This document shows, piece after piece, positions 1 through 11,729 of a stretch of DNA of 64,000 nucleotides (the first letter of the stretch is position 1; each line of letters begins with the position of its first letter). Made by a program: the position numbers and the translations under genes. A model generated the notes under the pieces. That model made no database searches. It saw only the letters and a program-made list of their open reading frames with translations, and was not told the DNA's origin. Source of the DNA: Reticulitermes speratus (lineage: Eukaryota; Arthropoda; Insecta; Blattodea; Rhinotermitidae); assembly GCA_021186555.1 (NCBI GenBank), contig JAJKFL010000002.1, forward strand, positions 2,612,501 through 2,676,500, read 5' to 3'.

Positions 1-1111
1 TAACTGAGACGGAGTGTGTTTACTGCGCGGTACGGACTGTATTTATGTGTTTTGTGTGGATCTCAGAACAAACAGCGATTATTTCACTGTACAGCATTAA
101 CTGACTGGTTTGTATAACTGAGACGGAGTGTGTTTACTGCGCGGTACGGACTGTATTTATGTGTTTTGTGTGGATCTCAGAACAAACAGCGATTATTTCA
201 CTGTACAGCATTAACTGACTGGTTTGTATAACTGAGACGGAGTGTGTTTACTGCGCGGTACGAACTGTATTTATGTGTTTTGTGTGGATCTCAGAACAAA
301 CAGCGATTATTTCACTGTACAGCATTAACTGACTGGTTTGTATAACTGAGACGGAGTGTGTTTACTGCGCGGTACGGACTGTATTTATGTGTTTTGTGTG
401 GATCTCAGAACAAACAGCGATTATTTCACTGTACAGCATTAACTGACTGGTTTGTATAACTGAGACGGAGTGTATTTACTGCGCGGTACGGCCTGTATTT
501 ATGTGTTTTGTGTGGATCTCAGAACAAACAGCGATTATTTCACTGTACAGCATAGACTGACTGGTTTGTATAACTGAGACGGAGTGTGTTTACTGCGCGG
601 TACGGCCTGTATTTATGTGTTTTGTGTGGATCTCAGAACAAACAGCGATTATTTCGCTGTACAACATTAACTGACTGGTTTGTATAACTGAGACGGAGTG
701 TGTTTACTGCGCGGTACGGCCTGTATTTATGTGTTTTGTGTGGATCTCAGAACAAACAGCGATTATTTCACTGTACAGCATTAACTGACTGGTTTGTGTA
801 ACTGAGACGGAGTGTGTTTACTGCGCGGTACGGCCTGTATTTATGTGTTTTGTGTGGATCTCAGAACAAACAGCGATTATTTCACTGTACAGCATTAACT
901 GACTGGTTTGTATAACTGAGACGGAGTGTGTTTACTGCGCGGTACGGCCTGTATTTATGTGTTTTGTGTGGATCTCAGAACAAACAGCGATTATTTCGCT
1001 GTACAACATTAACTGACTGGTTTGTATAACTGAGACGGAGTGTGTTTACTGCGCGGTACGGACTGAGTCTTTAAATATATTTCAGTTAAATTTTGGTCCT
1101 CAAAGGACTAA
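1..1111 (+). mobile_element. pBsat copy 1, piggyBac-like satellite-bearing element (head lies outside the window)
   Basis: About 9.4 copies of a 114-bp monomer run from base 1 to about 1068. A unique tail follows and ends in CAAAGGACTAA, a mutated form of the family end GAAAGGGTTAA. Monomers differ mostly by substitutions. A rare variant (TTTCGCTGTACAAC) occurs near 651 and again 342 bp later, exactly three monomers, which suggests a three-unit higher-order repeat. The 114-bp unit is 38 codons long, so open frames can run through it, but stop codons and the lack of any recognisable motif argue against coding. Family assignment rests on the shared tail with the other copies. Confidence 0.85.
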
Positions 1112-1229
1112 ATATAGTCTTGACTCATTATTTTTTTAATTATGATACTACTTAGATAAAAATTACTTCCACTAAATGATTTGTTCAAACACGATGTGCT
1201 AAGGTTCTGACGACGGTACGTAACATTGA

Positions 1230-1454
1230 GAACTAATTGGTTTCTGGACTTTGTCCAATGTCCGGAAATCTAAAATCACGACGTTTCGGAAGCTGGTCCA
1301 GTGATTGAGGTTAGCTCTATCTAACGGACCCAACACAGTAGGTGTCTCCCTCCACTTTACCTGAGGACGGAAGCAGATCCAGCTTCCGAAACGTCGTGTT
1401 ATCTAGTTATTTTAGATTTCTGGACGATGGACAAGTCCAGAAACCAATTAGTTC
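1230..1454. mobile_element. Foldback element, CGACGTTTCGGAAG family
   Basis: Two arms of about 65 bp (1230-1295 and 1391-1454) are inverted copies. Each holds the pair TCTGGACTTTGTCCA (one base missing in the right arm) and CACGACGTTTCGGAAG. The loop keeps one strand of the longer arm seen in the copy at 22332-22663. No coding potential. A non-autonomous foldback or MITE is likely; the superfamily is not determined. Confidence 0.7.
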
Positions 1455-1794
1455 ACAACGATCTGTTTAGCTCAGTAGTTACAGGCGTATAGAGCGGATC
1501 GAAGGATTGTTGAGTGCTGGTGAGAAATGGCTTTAGAAGGAAGATGGAGCCAGTCTTGCCGTTTAACGTTTATGTGGCAGCGTAGAGCAAACTTTTATAG
1601 CACGACGGCTATTGCAGGCCTGCAAACACAGCGCGAGCCGGACACCAATCTTTAACACTAATAGTTTTACTTTCTTAACTAAACAGTTTGGATTTAGAGT
1701 CTAAGGGATTAAATCACGATTAGTTAATTAAATATTAGTATTACTGTAATGCAGAAAAGAGCAATCAATTATATTTGAATTTTTAGTGCTTATA
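1455..1794. other. Unassigned DNA
   Basis: No gene, tandem repeat or recognised mobile element was seen in this stretch. Confidence 0.5.
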
Positions 1795-2075
1795 TTAGCA
1801 AGTATGGTGGAGGGGAGAAGTGCATAGAGGATTTTGGTGGGGAGATCTGAGGGAAGGATACCACTTGTAAGACCTAAGCATAGATGGGAGGATAATATTA
1901 AAATGGATGTTCAAGAAGTGGGATGGGGGATGGACTGGATTGATATGGCTCAGGATAGGGGCAGTTGGCGGGCTGTTGTGAATACGGTAATGAACCTTGG
2001 GGTTCCATAAAACGCGGGGAATTTCTTGACTAGCTGACGACCTGTTAGCTTGTCAAGAAGGACTGTGCTACATGG

Positions 2076-2113
<38 letters not shown>
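1795..2113 (+). mobile_element. LINE family L-A, 3' end fragment
   Basis: This is the C-terminal coding end and 3' UTR of a non-LTR retrotransposon. It matches the copy at 31430-31740 almost base for base, with the DNA that reads [12 protein letters not shown] in that copy. It ends in a (TTAG)n microsatellite, used as the tail by this family. The frame is broken, and only the last few hundred bases are present, as expected for a 5'-truncated insertion. Clade not assigned. Confidence 0.8.
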
Positions 2114-2114
<1 letters not shown>

Positions 2115-2279
2115 GCTTGTATTATTTTTGAAGATGTGTATAAGTGAGAAGTCTGTCAATCGTTCTAAACGTGACAATTGCTTTAAGATATATTCACAGT
2201 TGCATTCTGTGACACTGTGACTGACTGAAGCTTGTATTGTGACTACTGGAACACACTTAATATTGGGCTTGTAACAAGG

Positions 2280-2513
2280 TTTTTTTTTCAATGGGTAGAC
2301 AGCCCCTTGGGGGCCTAGGCCGCCTCATTTTTCGAGGTTTCACGATCACACACTTTAGACACACCACACTCGGTAGGACTCCTCTGTACGAGTGATCAGC
2401 CAGTCACAGAGACCTCTACCTGACAACACACAACACTCACAACAGAAAGACATCCATGCCCTAGACGGGATTCAAACCCGCAATCCCAGTAACGAGCGGC
2501 CACTGCGATCGGC
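2280..2513 (-). mobile_element. SINE-A copy, internally deleted
   Basis: Minus-strand tRNA-derived SINE with a poly-A tail (seen as T's at 2280-2288). The box B relative GGTTTGAATCC is visible on the minus strand. About 20 bp of the tRNA-like head, between the variable arm and box A side, are missing compared with the full copy at 16287-16548. Confidence 0.85.
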
Positions 2514-3149
2514 AGTAAGAAGGACGGTGCAGCTTAACAATCCGTATTATTCTCTTTTCTCCAACTGTCTGATGTTCCCATGCAACATGCACGAAACTCA
2601 TTACAAATTGTTCTTTACTGTATTTAACTCTGCCTCTGGAGTTCACAGGCTCCCCCCCCCCCAAAAAAAAATTGTTTTTTGATTCTGTTGTGGAGGCATA
2701 AGTTATGTGTTTGGGAAATTTCGCGGGCCACTGTTTGCTTATTATTGATCTAGAAAACCAGAAACATGTCGGTAAGGATAGTCTGTCAGCTGACATGCCA
2801 GGTCAGCTGACATGCCATGTCAGCGGTTGGTAATTATTGTGTCTGACTGTTGCCTGACCTCGTTACGACAAGTTTTACGATCCGAATGTGTCCACAGGTG
2901 TGACTAACGACTTACACTGACCTAAATGTTTGTTTGGTGTGTCTAGCTTTTACACGAATTGAAGTCAGGCCTGCGTAATATGCGTTCGAAGTGCGTAAAC
3001 TTAACAAAAACCAAACATAACCTCCAATTATCCAGGTAGAGTGATTCTGTCAGAATAAGTTTGCAGGTAGGCGCCTGTCATTGGAATTTTTGACCATCAG
3101 ATGGTTGGTTAATCCTAATTCAAAATATTTAAGAAAAAAAAAAAGATGC
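2514..3149. other. Unassigned DNA with a duplicated palindrome at 2785-2826
   Basis: No gene was seen. At 2785-2826 a 16-bp unit with the perfect palindrome GTCAGCTGAC is repeated twice and partly a third time. A C9/A9 run lies near 2652-2669. Confidence 0.5.
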
Positions 3150-3300
3150 GAATGCACAAATCCTGGGAGACAGATAGTCACGGCGGTGGCGCCTAATGTC
3201 TGCGGGGCCCTCAGTGTTGAACTTGCTTCATGTCATCTTTCTGGCACCTATAATTTTGAGTTTGCTCTTAGGTTTCTGGAAAATTTGTGTGCCTCTTTTA
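3150..3300 (+). mobile_element. Diverged hAT-like MITE relic (same family as 40180-40728)
   Basis: It shares ATGCACAAAT, GGTGGCGCCTAATG, GGGCCCTCAG and the right-end AAATTTGTGTGCC with the better copy at 40180-40728. The terminal inverted repeats are eroded. Identification is by side-by-side reading only. Confidence 0.6.
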
Positions 3301-3419
3301 AAAATTATTTAATATGAATTAATTTAGTTTGAACATTCCTTTAAGAATTACGATATTTTGTTACTAAGGCAGATATTGGCCTTCTCATTGACAATAGACC
3401 TTGATAGACTGAACAGGCG

Positions 3420-3684
3420 TTTTTTTTTTTTTTCATATGGCTCGACAGCCCTTGGGGGCCTAGCCCTTCTCATTTTTCGAGGCTTCACGATCACACTTTA
3501 GACACACCACATTCGGTAGGAATCCTCTAGACGAGTGATCAGCCCGTCGCACAGACCTCTACCTGACAACACGTAACACTCACAACAGACAGACATCCAT
3601 GCACCCGGCAGGATTCGAACCCGCAGTCCCAGCAAGCGAACGGCCGTAGATCCACGCATTAGACCGCGCGGCCACTGGATCGGT
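3420..3684 (-). mobile_element. SINE-A copy, near full length
   Basis: Minus-strand tRNA-derived SINE. It has the poly-A tail (T's at 3421-3433), the 3' stem-like GGGGCCTA region, and the head with box B (GGTTCGAATCC on the minus strand). It carries small deletions, for example in the C-run near the tail and in the head end. Confidence 0.88.
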
Positions 3685-4330
3685 GACCGAAGAAGCATTA
3701 ACACTTTAATTTAACGAAATAATTACCACTCAACAGAAACACACAGTCGAGAGCCTATCAATTGTATTTCAAATGCTAGACATTCAAGTTACTTTTTATA
3801 CTATCGGCAATAGTTCTTCCCAGTACAAATACATTTCAATAGTAATGTACACCCCTGACTCATTAACCGATAAAATAGTTTTAACAGACTTTAATATTTT
3901 ATAACGGTAAGGTAATTTACCTGTCATTATTAAGTCAGATAACACAGGTAGTTAATACAGCAGTACCAGAAATACGGCATTAGTGTTTGATGACGTGTAA
4001 GTGACGTAAGTGTTAGTGACGCTGAAGTGATGCCGTAGTGTGTCCCGTGGTTTTATGATGTGCCTGGTTATGCGGTGTCAAATGGGATAAAAATGGATGA
4101 AAAAGAATAGGGAATGGTAAGGGATAGGAGAGACTGCTTTAGTGGATTTTTTGGCGTAGAGGATATCCTCAAAATACGTGTGATAGAGGATGGCCGGTCT
4201 TGAACAGGATTCGAACCGGGTAATTTAGAATGAGAGTGATAAGCTTTATTTCTGTGCTGACCTACTCTGTATATATATATATATGTATATATGTATATTG
4301 CTTTTTATATTTTACACTCTATATATTTTT
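3685..4330. other. Unassigned DNA
   Basis: No gene was seen. A reverse box-B-like string (GGATTCGAACC) near 4208 could be a decayed tRNA-derived SINE. A (TA)n tract lies at 4268-4300. Confidence 0.5.
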
Positions 4331-4627
4331 TCTTTTTTTTTTTTTTTGCGTGGTGAAGGGCCCCGCAGCAGATGCTACGGACGCACCGCAGCCTTAAGGC
4401 TTCTTGTGAAACCCTATGATGAAGATGAGCAGTTTTTTTTACCAAGTTTTACAAGTAATGGAGCACCAGTGGAATGAAATTGACAGGAGAAAACCAAAGT
4501 ACTCGGGGAAAAACCTGTCCCAGTGCCACTTTGTCCACCACAAATCTCACATAGACTGACCCGGGATCGAACCCGGGCCTTCGCGGTGAGAGGCCGGCGA
4601 CTAACCGCCTGAGCCATGGCACGGCCT
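4331..4627 (-). mobile_element. SINE-B copy, full length
   Basis: Minus-strand SINE with a tRNA-like head GGCCGTGCCATGGCTCAGG and box B GGGTTCGATCCCGGG. The body includes CAAAGTGGCACTGGGACAGG, and the end is a long poly-A (T's near 4325-4347). The structure matches the copies at 8643-8923 and 44952-45230. Confidence 0.9.
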
Positions 4628-5039
4628 CTTTTTTTTTTTACTTTTTTACAGTTCTGAAATCTAATGCAACGCGCTTTGTCTGCTGTTATCAACGTTCATG
4701 TACGTTCCGACCCACAGCCTTACAGCGCGTCTTCATAGCCCCGTAATTTCACATATCTACAGGGTGCTCGTTTGATCAGCTGACAGACGATCTCTAAAAA
4801 GTCTGTCCTTGTGTGTTGTTGCAGGACATCAAATCGAACCCGAGACTGTAACGAGAGACGTCAGTCAGTCACAAAACATGAGGCGCCAATCTTCTTGACT
4901 GCAGAATAGAATTTATAAAACTACGAACTGTGTAAAACGGCCTAGCAACTTACTTCTGGTGTCACTGTCGCTTTTCCATGTTAGTAGCGGCGCCTACGTC
5001 TTCGTCCCTGAGCGTGAGTATGAACAGCTTTATTCGTGC
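4628..5039. other. Unassigned DNA
   Basis: No gene was seen. ACAGGGTGCTCG near 4760 resembles the ends of TA-targeting elements, but no partner end was found. Confidence 0.45.
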
Positions 5040-7560
5040 TTAAGACTCTACAGTCCAGTGGTCACTATATGAACCACCAAGTTTAACATTCACAAATTCT
5101 ACGTTCTGCCCACACAGTGTATTTATGTGTTTTGTGTGGATCTCAGAACAAACAGCGATTATTTCACTGTACAGCATTAACTGACTGGTTTGTATAACTG
5201 AGACAGAGTGTGTTTACTGCGCGGTACGGACTGTATTTATGTGTTTTGTGTGGATCTCAGAACAAACAGCGATTATTTCACTGTACAGCATTAACTGACT
5301 GGTTTGTATAACTGAGACAGAGTGTGTTTACTGCGCGGTACGGACTGTATTTATGTGTTTTGTGTGGATCTCAGAACAAACAGCGATTATTTCACTGTAC
5401 AACATTAACTGACTGGTTTGTATAACTGAGACGGAGTGTGTTTACTGCGCGGTACGGACTGTATTTATGTGTTTTGTGTGGATCTCAGAACAAACAGCGA
5501 TTATTTCACAGTACAACATTAACTGACTGGTTTGTATAACTGAGACGGAGTGTGTTTACTGCGCGGTACGGACTGTATTTATGTGTTTTGTGTGGATCTC
5601 AGAACAAACAGCGATTACTTCACTGTACAACATTAACTGACTGGTTTGTATAACTGAGACGGAGTGTGTTTACTGCGCGGTACGGACTGTATTTATGTGT
5701 TTTGTGTGGATCTCAGAACAAACAGCGATTACTTCACTGTACAACATTAACTGACTGGTTTGTATAACTGAGACGGAGTGTGTTTACTGCGAGGTACGGA
5801 CTGTATTTATGTGTTTTGTGTGGATCTCAGAAAAAACAGCGATTATTTCACTGTACAGCATCAACTGACTGGTTTGTATAACTGAGACGGAGTGTGTTTA
5901 CTGCGCGGTACGGACTGTATTTATGTGTTTTGTGTGGATCTCAGAAAAAACAGCGATTATTTCACTGTACAGCATTAACTGACTGGTTTGTATAACTGAG
6001 ACGGAGTGTGTTTACTGCGCGGTACGGACTGTATTTATGTGTTTTGTGTGGATCTCAGAAAAAACAGCGATTATTTCACTGTACAGCATTAACTGACTGG
6101 TTTGTATAACTGAGACGGAGTGTGTTTACTGCGCGGTACGGACTGTATTTATGTGTTTTGTGTGGATCTCAGAAAAAACAGCGATTATTTCACTGTACAG
6201 CATTAACTGACTGGTTTGTATAACTGAGACGGAGTGTGTTTACTGCGCGGTACGGACTGTATTTATGTGTTTTGTGTGGATCTCAGAAAAAACAGCGATT
6301 ATTTCACTGTACAGCATTAACTGACTGGTTTGTATAACTGAGACGGAGTGTGTTTACTGCGCGGTACGGACTGTATTTATGTGTTTTGTGTGGATCTCAG
6401 AACAAACAGCGATTATTTCACTGTACAACATTAACTGACTGGTTTGTATAACTGAGACGGAGTGTGTTTACTGCGCGGTACGGACTGTATTTATGTGTTT
6501 TGTGTGGATCTCAGAACAAACAGCGATTATTTCACTGTACAACATTAACTGACTGGTTTGTATAACTGAGACGGAGTGTGTTTACTGCGCGGTACGGACT
6601 GTATTTATGTGTTTTGTGTGGATCTCAGAACAAACAGCGATTATTTCACTGTACAACATTAACTGACTGGTTTGTATAACTGAGACGGAGTGTGTTTTCT
6701 GCGCGGTACGGACTGTATTTATGTGTTTTGTGTGGATCTCAGAACAAACAGCGATTACTTCACTGTACAACATTAACTGACTGGTTTGTATAACCGAGAC
6801 GGAGTGTGTTTACTGCGCGGTACGGACTGTATTTATGTGTTTTGTGTGGATCTCAGAACAAACAGCGATTATTTCACTGTACAGCATTAACTGACTGGTT
6901 TGTATAACTGAGACGGAGTGTGTTTACTGCGCGGTACGGACTGTATTTATGTGTTTTGTGTGGATCTCAGAAAAAACAGCGATTATTTCACTGTACAGCA
7001 TTAACTGACTGGTTTGTATAACTGAGACGGAGTGTGTTTACTGCGCGGTACGGACTGTATTTATGTGTTTTGTGTGGATCTCAGAAAAAACAGCGATTAT
7101 TTCACTGTACAGCATTAACTGACTGGTTTGTATAACTGAGACGGAGTGTGTTTACTGAGTGGTACGGACTGTATTTATGTGTTTTGTGTGGATCTCAGAA
7201 AAAACAGCGATTATTTCACTATACAGCATTAACTGACTGGTTTGTATAACTGAGACGGAGTGTGTTTACTGCGCGGTACGGACTGTATTTATGTGTTTTG
7301 TGTGGATCTCAGAACAAACAGCGATTATTTCACTGTACAACATTAACTGACTGGTTTGTATAACTGAGACGGAGTGTGTTTACTGCGCGGTACGGACTGT
7401 ATTTATGTGTTTTGTGTGGATCTCAGAACAAACAGCGATTATTTCACTGTACAACATTAACTGACTGGTTTGTGTAACTGAGACGGAGTTTGTTTACTGC
7501 GCGGTACGGATTGAATGTTTAAATATAATTCTGTTTAATTTTTGTCTTGAAAATGTTCAA
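5040..7560 (+). mobile_element. pBsat copy 2, 21 monomers
   Basis: The head starts TTAAGACTCTACAGTCC (family form TTAACCCTTTAAAGCCC). About 21 tandem 114-bp monomers follow, then the tail ending GTCTTGAAAATGTTCAA. The flanks are TTAA on the left and TCAA on the right, so one target base has changed. Monomers with AGAAAAAAC instead of AGAACAAAC form two blocks (five in a row from about 5830, three from about 6970). This shows local spread of variants by unequal exchange or block duplication. No coding capacity was seen, and any transposase would have to act in trans. Confidence 0.9.
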
Positions 7561-8070
7561 GTAGTTTGAAAATTTTAGCACTAACAAACAAGACATTGAG
7601 AAATACAAGGAGAAAATTTTTTAAAGATTTTTTTTCTAAATTGCATAGTCTTGACCGCTCAGGACACCTCAAGAATAAAACAAGGAGCAGCGCTCTTTGT
7701 GGCCTCGGATGATATCCGTGGGTTAATTAGAATACTCAGAAATTTGTAGTGGGGAAACAACATAAGCCGTTCCTTTTGTGTCCTCAGAACTACATACTTT
7801 TCTTCTTAGCCGCAATAGCCGTTATCATTCGAAATGCAGACCGCATGTTTAAGTAAGGACATAGACCGCAGTTTGTCAACGGACATTCAGTTAACGTTTG
7901 CAGCTTTAGAGGGCCATTTGACTGGGTTGCAGTTAATTGGCTGAACGGTGACTCGTATAAACGCACATGACACGAAATTACTGACTTGCTAGCAATAGCA
8001 GTGATGTGGTTCTTTCATCACAATTAAAATCCAGATATTATACAGAGCACAAACTGATGTGGATCTAGAA
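7561..8070. other. Unassigned DNA
   Basis: No gene or repeat was recognised between the pBsat tail and the hAT end. Confidence 0.5.
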
Positions 8071-8277
8071 CAGTGGTTTTCAACCTGGGGTACGCGTACC
8101 CCCGGGGTAAGCGAAGACATCTTAGGGGGTACTTAAAATTAAAATAAAATAAATGTATTATTTCATGATAAGCACTGAATAATCAGGGCCAGATTTAGGG
8201 TTAGCCACAAGAGACCCGAACGTAAGGACATGCGATTTGGGAGCGCCATTTCCTCTCTCTCTCTCCCTTATGCGATC
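8071..8277 (+). mobile_element. hAT-type MITE, left part only
   Basis: It starts CAGTGGTTTTCAACCTGGGG directly after ATCTAGAA, a typical hAT target octamer with CTAG at its core. It then matches 9898-10399 through a (CT)n tract. The right half is absent, so this copy is truncated or was later interrupted. Confidence 0.8.
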
Positions 8278-8642
8278 CGAACCAGAGCCCGCTACTTGCA
8301 CATATCCTGAGCCAGTTGAATCCACTCCCCGGCGTCCCATTACATTTCGCTGCATAATAACAATGTTCCATGACTGATGTCGCAGGATGTTTGTGTATAA
8401 GTTAATTTGCCCTGCGTCGATAAAGCAGTCGTCTGTACATGTTCGTAATATCTGTGTTTACGTTCGCAGAAAGCCCCAGAAAGCCCCACTCATGGGACAG
8501 CGACCGTAGCCAAATAATTTGCCTTCTTGAGGGCCTGTTGTGACATTTGGAAGCACACGACGTTTCTGTTTGTCATGAGCTGACGGCGCTGCAGCGCACA
8601 AAATTTCTAACGCCAAGGGACTGTCACGTTGAATGTGTGCGA
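8278..8642. other. Unassigned DNA
   Basis: No gene was seen. A 9-bp direct repeat (AAAGCCCCA) sits near 8472. Confidence 0.45.
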
Positions 8643-8923
8643 TTTTTTTTGTGAAGGACCCCGCAGCATATGCTACAGACGCACCGCCGCCTTAAGGCTT
8701 ATTGTGCAACCCTGTGATGGAGATGAGTAGGTTTTTTTTTCGTTTTTCCGTGTAATGGAGCACCGGTGGAATGAAATTGACAGGGGAAAACCGAAGTACT
8801 GGGGGAAAAATATGTCCCAGTGTCACTTTGTCCACCACAAATCCGACATGGACTGGCCCGGGATCGAAACCGGGCCTCCGCGGTGAGAGGCGGGTGACTA
8901 ACCGCCTGAGCCATGGCACGGCC
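8643..8923 (-). mobile_element. SINE-B copy, full length
   Basis: Same parts as 4331-4627: poly-A (T's at 8643-8650), body, box B and the GGCCGTGCCATGG head on the minus strand. TGCGA on both sides may be a remnant of the target duplication. Confidence 0.9.
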
Positions 8924-9045
8924 TTTGCGACTGTTTATTCAGCACCTTCACAGCTATTTTCCATGTCTGGAGGCTATTTCATCCCATGACAACGAGTGTC
9001 CCTACCGTTAAGTAGTGAGAAGGATGGTCACAATATAGTCTAGTC

Positions 9046-9393
9046 CAGGGGTGGCCAAACTTGCTTAACGTAAGAGCCACATACGATAAACTTCAGACGT
9101 TTCAGAGCCACAAGACATGATCAAATATTACACACACGTTTTCATTGTTACACGCACATTTTGTTACAAAAATTCTTAAATATATTTACTCACCGTCAAC
9201 ATTAAACTTACGTTTTAATCTAGCGGACTCTCAGTTTATACCGGTAAATAATTATAGAGCTTAAAAAAATTTTTATTTACCTTTTATATGAATTGTAATG
9301 CAAAAAGGAGCTAAGCCAACATATTTCCGCGAGCCGCACATTATATGTCAAAGAGCCGCATGTGGCTCGCGAGCCGCGGTTTGGCCACCCCTG
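9046..9393. mobile_element. hAT-type MITE with target duplication
   Basis: The ends are CAGGGGTGGCCAAACTT and its near inverse GGTTTGGCCACCCCTG. The 8-bp flanks are GTCTAGTC (9038-9045) and GTCTAGTT (9394-9401), one mismatch apart. The 348-bp interior has no open frame of note. The ends match a very widespread class of animal hAT MITEs (established knowledge). It lies 130 bp upstream of the likely Rab exon. Confidence 0.92.
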
Positions 9394-9523
9394 GTCTAGT
9401 TCTGTTAAATTTGGATTATTTGTTAATGTTCCCTCAGGGCTTGGAAAAACAGCGCGATATCTTAAATTGTGTAGTATTCTGTAGCTTGTTAGGGCGCAAA
9501 TTTGGAAGATCTTTCTGCTGCAG

Positions 9524-9754
9524 GTGATGACAACTGATGACAGTATGAGTGATGACGTGTTTGAGTCGCCGGAGGACACGGCAATGGCGGACAGTGACAG
9601 GGGAGGCTGCGTCAGTAAGCATGCGAGCGTGATGTCGGTTCCCGGCAAGCACACTACACCTTCTCCCACGGGTTACCGCGACTACAAGCCGCCCGTGGAG
9701 GTGCTGAAGATGTACGAACAGCACCAAGAAGAGTATGAACAGATCGTACACAAG
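9524..9754 (+). CDS. Likely N-terminal exon of the Rab26-type gene (partial)
   Basis: A 231-bp block follows a plausible acceptor (CTTTCTGCTGCAG) and ends at a donor (AAG|GTGCGT). It encodes 77 codons with no stop. It could also hold the start, an ATG at 9527. The product is acidic at first (DDSMSDDVFESPED), then has a Pro/Tyr stretch (GYRDYKPPVEVLKMYEQ) and ends EEYEQIVHK. GC content is higher than in nearby DNA. It ends in phase 0, and the next Rab exon at 19424 begins in phase 0 with TILLGDSGVGKT. Joining gives ...IVHK-TILLGDSG, which puts a Lys where Rab26 proteins have it just before the P-loop strand. Long, poorly conserved N-termini are normal for Rab26. The link to the Rab exon is inferred from phase, order and spacing. 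It could instead belong to another transcript. Confidence 0.5.
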
Positions 9755-9830
9755 GTGCGTACAAGAGTATGAACAGATCGTACACAAGGTGTGTACAAGA
9801 GTGTGAACAGATCGTACACAAGGTGCGTCA
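9755..9830 (+). promoter_or_regulatory. Tandemly triplicated splice donor
   Basis: The last 24 bp of the exon plus the start of the intron form a 34-bp unit. It is present three times, starting at 9731, 9765 and 9799. Potential donors therefore lie at 9755 (GTGCGT), 9789 (GTGTGT) and 9823 (GTGCGT). Because 34 is not a multiple of 3, use of the second or third donor reads into TGA at 9770-9772. Only the first donor keeps the frame open. Confidence 0.7.
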
Positions 9831-9897
9831 AGGTTACTGGTTTGTGCATTAATGCGTTGGCTACGTAGGAAGGCTATACTATAATCGTCCCCTAGAT

Positions 9898-10399
9898 CAG
9901 TGATATTCAACCTGGGGTAGCGAAGACATCTTAGGGGGTACGTAAAATTAAAAAAGAAAATATATTATTTCATGATAAACACTGAATAATCAGGGCCAGA
10001 TTTAGGGTTAGCCACAAGAGACCGGACGTAAGGACATGCGATTTGGGAGCGCCATTTCTCTCTCTCTCTCTCTCCTTTATGCGATTCTTATCTGGGCGGC
10101 TAGTTTCATTTTATTCCACACAGTGCATATAATTTTGCTTTGCTAAAATACCTTTGTTCCTTTATTAATTTTTATACGATAGGCAATAATATATTTGTTA
10201 TTTAATAGCTTGACTCTCCTTTTTCTCATTTAAAACTTATTATTTAATATATTATTTTGGATGTAATTTATTTAGCTTATTTCAGATGTAGATTATAGAC
10301 TGTGTATAACTTGAATTATGCACCAACAACTTTGGGGGTACAAAGTTGAAGAGAAATTATATGTGGGGGCACGCGAACAAAAAAGGTTGAATACCGCTG
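9898..10399. mobile_element. hAT-type MITE, complete
   Basis: The ends CAGTGATATTCAACC and GGTTGAATACCGCTG are inverted repeats. The flanking octamers are CCCTAGAT (9890-9897) and ATCTAGAT (10400-10407), which share CTAGAT. The interior has a (CT)n tract and AT-rich DNA. It is the same family as the partial copy at 8071-8277 and lies in the proposed Rab intron. Confidence 0.9.
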
Positions 10400-11695
10400 A
10401 TCTAGATCACAGTATTAGATAAATCATTGTAATCTTGAAAGTACCTTAATTTATTTCACTGAACTGATATCATTTTTCAACATAATCCCCCAAAAAGTAA
10501 GACATTTATATCATTTAAGCACGAGTTTAAAAATTCCGTCACGATAGAAACCATTCACGAACGGCAATTTCCACTTTCTCATTTTTTTCTGGAATATGCT
10601 ACCATGGGATAAGTTCGTCAGTGTCCTGTCTGGCCATTACTACCAACTCACTGTACGTGTACTAATTTTTCTTAAAGGACCATTTAGCCAAGACTTGTAA
10701 AGCTGCCCGTGATACAGCTAAAGCTGCCTCCATAAGTTGACCATGTTGTGTGTTTTTTTGTCAGCTTCTGAACGAAGAGACTTATTTTCAAAAACTTTAT
10801 ATGCATGTTGCGCATAGGGTCTTTCCCCAATACATTTACTGAATCGAACTAGGTAATGAAATGCACAGACTAATCAAAAGCCAAGTTCAAAGTCCCGTTA
10901 TAGACTTATTCGATATTTAACACTATCACAGCGGTGTTACTGAGAATTAAATTCTTCTGGGATGTGACACCGTGTAATTTGTCGAGTAGTTCACGAAATT
11001 TCGAGGAATTATAGTGCCTTTATCTTCAGGGTCAGGCAATCCCGCTTGACCGTGTAGATTAAGGTAATATTTCTTTCGAAACGTCGGGAAATACTTTGCT
11101 CAGTGACTTTGTTACAAATCCCAGAAGACTAGGTCTAAATGATTTGTAGGAAAAGTGTGATTATTCTTTTGTTTTTTTCACGACTTTGCCTTGCGATAAA
11201 GCATGTGATGTTATGTGGGTCTGAGGAAGGAACAGATGCTGGTAGAACACTGCAGTTCAGCCTTGAACAATTAACTGAACTTCCCTGCGGGAAAGGAAGA
11301 TGCAGTCTGTCTCGGTTTGTGTTATGCGAGAAGCCGTATCGGTAATTGGATCTTACGGGGAAAGCCACTGCTGGAGACGGCACGAATTGACGAGTAAGAG
11401 AAGCGACTTGAGTTTCTGAGATTAAACTTAACACAGATAAACTGCGTAGAGGGTCTTGTTGAGGCCACGTGTAGCATCAAGTTCAGTCCATAGCTTCAAC
11501 TGGAAATAAATACAATTTAATGACTATCATATGCCATGAACGCCTAATAAACATAACACGTGGGTAACAAGAGTCGTGTACTAAAACAGTAACGCCCTGT
11601 AGACCAGTGGTTAGCAACATGTGGGCCGCGGATCACCGAGGGAAGCAAAGCAAGTCTTGCTCCTGATCCACCGCTTCTTTTCTTCTGGTTTCCTC

Positions 11696-11729
<34 letters not shown>

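Noticed and set aside
6582-6773. Open frames of the MLYSEIIAVCSEIHTKHINT type on the inverse strand of the 114-bp arrays
   Set aside because: They arise because 114 is divisible by 3. They stop and start with small variants between monomers and match no known family.
9277-9910. Two minus-strand open frames across the proposed Rab exon
   Set aside because: They are antisense to the better supported plus-strand exon, which has splice sites and a matching phase.
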